The notes beneath the pieces were generated by a model. It saw nothing but the letters and a program-made list of their open reading frames with translations, made no database searches and was not told the DNA's origin. DNA of 8,978 nt from Janthinobacterium sp. (GTDB taxonomy: Bacteria > Pseudomonadota > Gammaproteobacteria > Burkholderiales > Burkholderiaceae_D), in NCBI GenBank assembly GCA_003482555.1, contig DMYQ01000138.1, forward strand, positions 1-8,978, written 5' to 3'. The position numbers and the translations under genes were made by a program. The first letter of the stretch is position 1. The number at the start of each line of letters is the position of its first letter. This document shows, piece after piece, positions 5,744 to 8,978 of the stretch.

Positions 5744-6754
5744 ATGAATCTCAAAAAACTCGCCAAAATCCTCGGAATTTCTGAAACCACGGTCAGCCGT
5801 GCCTTGAACGGCTACCCCGAAGTGAGCGAACGCACGCGCGAGCGGGTGCTGGCCGCCGCCCAGGCTGCCGGCTACCGGCCCAATCCAATGGCGCGCAGCC
5901 TGGCCGTGGGCCGCACCAATATCGTCGGCATCATCTATCCTTTGCAACCGAACGACCTGGCCGACCCGATGTTCCTCGATATCGTCGGCGGCATGTCCGA
6001 GGCGCTCGAAGCGCAACAGATGGACATGATCATCGCCCCCGCCTCGCCCGCCAACGAATTGCGCTCCTACGAAAGAATGGTCACCGGGCGCCGGGTGGAC
6101 GGCTTGATCGTCGGACGCACCAAGCTGTACGACGAGCGCATCTCTTATCTGGCGCAGCAGGGCCTGCCCTTCGTCGCGCACGGACGCACCCTGCTGCAAC
6201 AGCCGCACGCCTGGTTTGACTACGACAACGAAGCTGGCATGCGCCTGGCCGTGGCGCGCCTGGTGTCGCTGGGCCACCGCCGCATCGGCCTGATCAGCGC
6301 CACGCCCGACATGACCTTCGTGCGCCAGCGTATCGACAGTTTTCACGCGGCCATGGGCGAGGCCGGCCTGGCCGTCGATCCCGACAACATGATCGACAAC
6401 GCCCACGACAGGCGCGCCGGTTACCAGGCCATGCAGCGCCTGCTGGCCCGCTCGCCGCGCCCCAGCGCCGTTGTCGTCGACAACCACATGTCGGGCGTGG
6501 GCGCGGTGCGCGCCCTGCTCGACGCCGGCATCGACATCGGCCGCGACATGTCGCTGATCGTCTGGGGCGTGATGGAAGACAGCCTGGCCGGCTATAACGT
6601 CACCACCGTGCACCAGCCGGAACCGCGCCGGGCCGGCGCCAAGATGATCGCCATGCTGTTCGCGCTGATGGACGGCACCCCGCCGTCCGAGCTGCAGGAA
6701 TTGTGGCAGCCGGTGCTGCTGCCGGGCGAAACGGCCGGCCCCGCGCCCGCCTGA
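5744..6754 (+). CDS. LacI/GalR-family transcriptional regulator
   Basis: 336-residue regulator, a normal length for the family. The ATG at 5744 is chosen because the helix-turn-helix begins right there (MNLKKLAKILGISETTVSR); the frame is open upstream to 5495 but encodes only a low-complexity Pro/Arg-rich stretch. Residues 3-23 form the HTH, with S13-R19 as the recognition helix. NGYPEVSERTRERV follows, then AAGYRPNPMARSLA (41-54) as linker and hinge helix with L53 in the DNA-intercalating position. Residues 59 to about 325 are the periplasmic-binding-protein-like effector domain. The ribosome binding site is weak. Flanked by lamB and an alpha-glucosidase, both preceded by identical LacI-type operators, it is very likely their repressor, with an alpha-glucoside or derivative as inducer (inference). 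It resembles AglR/ThuR-type sugar regulators in its N-terminus, but I would not give it a specific name. Confidence 0.93.
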   Translation: MNLKKLAKILGISETTVSRALNGYPEVSERTRERVLAAAQAAGYRPNPMARSLAVGRTNIVGIIYPLQPNDLADPMFLDIVGGMSEALEAQQMDMIIAPASPANELRSYERMVTGRRVDGLIVGRTKLYDERISYLAQQGLPFVAHGRTLLQQPHAWFDYDNEAGMRLAVARLVSLGHRRIGLISATPDMTFVRQRIDSFHAAMGEAGLAVDPDNMIDNAHDRRAGYQAMQRLLARSPRPSAVVVDNHMSGVGAVRALLDAGIDIGRDMSLIVWGVMEDSLAGYNVTTVHQPEPRRAGAKMIAMLFALMDGTPPSELQELWQPVLLPGETAGPAPA

Positions 6755-6794
6755 GCCCGGCAAGCCACGGCGAATTCCATCAATCCGATCGGCC

Positions 6795-6823
6795 CGCCTG
6801 CGCCGCCGGCTTTTTTGCAGGCG
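6795..6823. terminator. Weak candidate terminator after the regulator
   Basis: CGCCTGC (6795-6801) and GCAGGCG (6817-6823) form a 7-bp stem, but the run of six T residues (6811-6816) lies inside the loop rather than after the stem. Smaller GC hairpins ending just before the T-run are also possible. Termination somewhere here is plausible because a new promoter follows at 6884. Confidence 0.3.
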
Positions 6824-6883
6824 CCCGGCAGGCGCAATCGCCGCATTGCAGACATTCCGTCACTTTAATCGACCGTAAATAAC

Positions 6884-6913
6884 TTTACTTTTCAAAGCGC
6901 TTTGGATTATACT
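6884..6913 (+). promoter_or_regulatory. Promoter of the alpha-glucosidase operon
   Basis: TTTACT (6884-6889), an 18-bp spacer and TATACT (6908-6913) give a start near 6920. Boxes, spacer length and embedded operator match the lamB promoter at 3960-3989 in 28 of 30 positions. The shared module argues for coordinated control of maltoporin and glucosidase. Confidence 0.7.
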
Positions 6914-6936
6914 GAATTCGCACCCAAAGCGCTTTG
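6893..6936. promoter_or_regulatory. Two LacI-type operators at the glucosidase promoter
   Basis: Two perfect CAAAGCGCTTTG palindromes lie at 6893-6904 (between -35 and -10) and 6925-6936 (just after the expected transcription start). They are 32 bp apart, close to three helical turns. They are identical to three of the four lamB operators, so the same regulator should bind both promoters. Confidence 0.85.
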
Positions 6937-6983
6937 AGTTCGATGTACGTGAAGATCGACCAGACGCCTCCCGCCCACCGCAC

Positions 6984-7007
6984 TGCCTGCAAGCAAGATG
7001 GCAGGCA
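6984..7007 (+). other. Leader hairpin before the alpha-glucosidase
   Basis: TGCCTGC (6984-6990) and GCAGGCA (7001-7007) form a perfect 7-bp stem with a 10-nt loop, ending about 30 nt before the start codon. It is followed by CTTTAT, too poor for a confident terminator. It could influence translation or mRNA stability. Confidence 0.4.
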
Positions 7008-7037
7008 CTTTATAGAAACACCGATTGCGTGAACACT

Positions 7038-8675
7038 ATGACTAGCCCAGCAAGCCCCACCGTTCAAGCCGCCGACTGGTGGCGCGCCGCCGTCATTTAC
7101 CAGGTTTATCCGCGCAGCTTCCTCGACAGCAACGGCGACGGCGTCGGCGACTTGCCCGGCATTACCGCCAAGCTCGATTACATCGCCGGCCTGGGCGTCG
7201 ACATCGTCTGGATCTCACCCTTCTTCACCTCGCCGATGAAGGATTTCGGTTACGACGTTTCCGACTATTGCGACGTCGATCCCCTGTTCGGCACCCTGGC
7301 GGACTTCGACCGCCTGGTGGCGCGCGCCCACGCCCTGGGCCTGAAGATCATGATCGACCAGGTGCTGTCGCACTCGGCCGACGCCCACCCCTGGTTCGCC
7401 GAAAGCCGCGCCAGCCGCGACAATGCTAAGGCCGACTGGTATGTCTGGGCCGCCCAGCAGGCGGACGGCACGCCGCCCAACAACTGGCTCTCCGTCTTCG
7501 GCGGCTCGGCCTGGCAATGGGATGCCCGCCGCGCCCAGTTTTACCTGCATAACTTTCTGAGCAGCCAGCCCGACTTGAATTTCCACTGCCCGGAAGTGCA
7601 ACAGGCGCACCTGGATAATCTGCGTTTCTGGCTGGAGCGCGGAGTCGACGGTTTTCGCCTCGACGCCTGCAATTTCCACTTCCACGACCAGCAATTGCGC
7701 AACAATCCGCCGGCCGCCCTGCGCGACAGCACCATGGTCTCGTCCGTCAATCCCTACGGCATGCAAGCCCACATCTACGACAAGACGCGGCCCGAAAACG
7801 TGCCCTTCCTGCAGCGCATCCGCACCCTGCTCGACGAATACCAGGCCATCTCCATCGGTGAAATCGGCGCCGACGATTCCCTCGCCGCCATGGCCGACTA
7901 CACGGCCGGCGGCGACAAGCTGCACATGGCGTACAGCTTCAACTTGCTGACGGCCGAATTTTCCGCCGCCCACATCCGCACCCAGGTCGAGCAATTCGAA
8001 GCCCGCGTCGCCGGCGGCTGGGCCTCCTGGTCGGTCGGCAACCACGACAGCGTGCGCGTGATGACGCGCTGGGGCGGCTTGCAGCCATCGCCGGAGCTGG
8101 CCAAAGTGGTGCTGGCGATGCAATTGGCGCTCAAGGGCACGCCCTGCCTGTACCAGGGCGACGAGCTGGCGCTGACCGAGGCGGACTTGCCCTTCGACGT
8201 GCTGCAAGACCCGTACGGCATCACTTTTTGGCCGGAATTCAAGGGCCGCGACGGTTGCCGCACGCCGATTCCATGGCAGGCGGACAGCCCGAACGCCGGC
8301 TTCAGCAGCGCCAAGCCCTGGTTGCCGGTGCCGCCCGAACACCTGGCGCGCGCCGTCGACCAGCAGGGCGGGCCGCAAGCGCCGCTGGGCTTCGCGCGTA
8401 ACATCCTGGCCTGGCGCCGCGGCTGGCCGCAACTGGCGCGCGGCGAGATCGCCTTTTTCGACGCGCCGGAACCGGTGCTGGCCTTCCGCCGCGACTTGGC
8501 CGGCGCGCCCGCCATCCTGGCCGCCTTCAACCTGGGCCCCGAGGCGCGCAGTTTCGACTGGCCCGACGCGGCCGCGGCCACCACCCTGGACGGCCACGGC
8601 TTGCCCGGCGTAGCGCGCGGCAAGAGCGTCACCCTGCCCGGCTACGGCGCCTGGTTCGGCCAGGTCGGCATTTAA
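7038..8675 (+). CDS. GH13 alpha-glucosidase
   Basis: Cytoplasmic alpha-glucosidase of glycoside hydrolase family 13 (545 residues, no signal peptide), releasing glucose from short alpha-glucosides. ATG 7038 is taken as start; an in-frame GTG at 7029 adds three residues, and neither has a good Shine-Dalgarno. The chain opens with WWRAAVIYQVYPRSF and SNGDGVGDLPGI, the classic (beta/alpha)8 entry. Conserved regions: D107-Q-V-L-S-H112 (region I, Ser in place of the common Asn), GVDGFRLDA with nucleophile D209, IGEIG with acid/base E275, and SVGNHDS with H336-D337. The DQVLSH form and the NNWLSVFGGSAWQWD stretch recall the subfamily 23 enzymes such as the Halomonas alpha-glucosidase, rather than trehalose synthase or oligo-1,6-glucosidase, but the linkage preference cannot be read with certainty. 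The two upstream operators imply control by the neighbouring LacI-type regulator. The ABC ATPase follows after 64 bp with no terminator between them, so they are probably cotranscribed. Confidence 0.93.
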   Translation: MTSPASPTVQAADWWRAAVIYQVYPRSFLDSNGDGVGDLPGITAKLDYIAGLGVDIVWISPFFTSPMKDFGYDVSDYCDVDPLFGTLADFDRLVARAHALGLKIMIDQVLSHSADAHPWFAESRASRDNAKADWYVWAAQQADGTPPNNWLSVFGGSAWQWDARRAQFYLHNFLSSQPDLNFHCPEVQQAHLDNLRFWLERGVDGFRLDACNFHFHDQQLRNNPPAALRDSTMVSSVNPYGMQAHIYDKTRPENVPFLQRIRTLLDEYQAISIGEIGADDSLAAMADYTAGGDKLHMAYSFNLLTAEFSAAHIRTQVEQFEARVAGGWASWSVGNHDSVRVMTRWGGLQPSPELAKVVLAMQLALKGTPCLYQGDELALTEADLPFDVLQDPYGITFWPEFKGRDGCRTPIPWQADSPNAGFSSAKPWLPVPPEHLARAVDQQGGPQAPLGFARNILAWRRGWPQLARGEIAFFDAPEPVLAFRRDLAGAPAILAAFNLGPEARSFDWPDAAAATTLDGHGLPGVARGKSVTLPGYGAWFGQVGI

Positions 8676-8739
8676 GACGGTTGCAAATCATAATAGAGCA
8701 TGGCATCAGCCAGGCCGGAATGACAATAGTGAGGACGAC

Positions 8740-8978
8740 ATGGCAGCATTGAAGTTAGCGGGCATTAAAAAAGCCTACGGTGAAGTGCAAACCCTGCACG
8801 GCATCGATTTGCAGATCGAGGATGGCGAGTTGGTCGTCTTCGTCGGCCCCTCCGGCTGCGGCAAGTCGACCTTGTTGCGCGTCATTTGCGGGCTGGAGGA
8901 AATCAGCGCCGGCGACTTGCACATAGGCGGGGCGCGCATGAACGACATTCCGCCCGCCAAGCGCGGCATCGCCATGGT
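8740..8978 (+). CDS. Sugar ABC importer ATP-binding protein, 5' part (MalK/UgpC type)
   Basis: Only the first 79 complete codons lie in the window; the gene runs off the 3' edge. The ATG at 8740 has GAGG five bases upstream. The A-loop Tyr (Y13, in KKAYGEV) and Walker A GPSGCGKST (36-44) are clear, and the stretches DGELVVFVGPSG, GLEEISAGDL and PPAKRGIAM are characteristic of the MalK/UgpC/MsmX group of carbohydrate importers. In this group the ATPase pairs with two MalF/MalG-type permeases and a binding protein; none is visible here and they may lie downstream. Position after an alpha-glucosidase suggests a role in maltose or other alpha-glucoside import. Automated names such as UgpC would be unreliable as to substrate. 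Signature motif, Walker B and the C-terminal regulatory domain are beyond the edge. Confidence 0.93.
   Translation, partial: MAALKLAGIKKAYGEVQTLHGIDLQIEDGELVVFVGPSGCGKSTLLRVICGLEEISAGDLHIGGARMNDIPPAKRGIAM

Noticed and set aside
7356..7373. Ser in place of the usual Asn in GH13 region I as an inactivating change
   Set aside because: The DQVLSH form is, as I recall, normal in this alpha-glucosidase subfamily, and D107, H112, D209, E275 and D337 are all present.

Overview
This is a GC-rich bacterial window whose coding style and gene content suggest a betaproteobacterium of the Oxalobacteraceae type (Massilia, Duganella, Janthinobacterium and relatives). That placement is an inference from protein style; no rRNA or other marker gene is present. 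All real genes lie on the + strand and most fit one theme: uptake and hydrolysis of maltose-like alpha-glucosides.

Layout. 57-458 holds the decayed 5' end of a TonB-dependent receptor gene, a diverged copy of the start of the intact receptor downstream. A probable terminator (495-522) follows, then a relatively AT-rich, gene-free stretch with a short direct repeat, a strong 31-bp palindrome and a sigma70-like promoter. 887-3748 is an intact 953-residue TonB-dependent receptor, closed by a perfect 13-bp terminator-like hairpin. 3952-4022 is an array of four copies of a 12-bp palindromic operator laid over the promoter of a LamB-type maltoporin (4140-5408). A 335-bp gap with hairpins and a T-tract terminator separates this from a LacI-family regulator (5744-6754). 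A second promoter with two copies of the same operator (6884-6936) precedes a GH13 alpha-glucosidase (7038-8675). The 5' end of a MalK/UgpC-type ABC transporter ATPase follows 64 bp later and runs off the window.

How it may work together (inference). Oligosaccharide crosses the outer membrane through the maltoporin, and perhaps through the TonB receptor. It then crosses the inner membrane through an ABC importer whose ATPase begins here, and the glucosidase cuts it in the cytoplasm. The LacI-type protein probably represses lamB and the glucosidase operon through the CAAAGCGCTTTG operators. The two promoters share a nearly identical 30-bp core with the operator placed exactly between -35 and -10. 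The TonB receptor has no such operator, so it is either controlled differently or not part of this regulon.

I see no CRISPR array, tRNA, rRNA, complete insertion sequence or obviously novel multi-gene system. The most notable items are the helically phased operator array, the shared promoter-operator module, and the receptor remnant whose two opposite frameshifts cancel.
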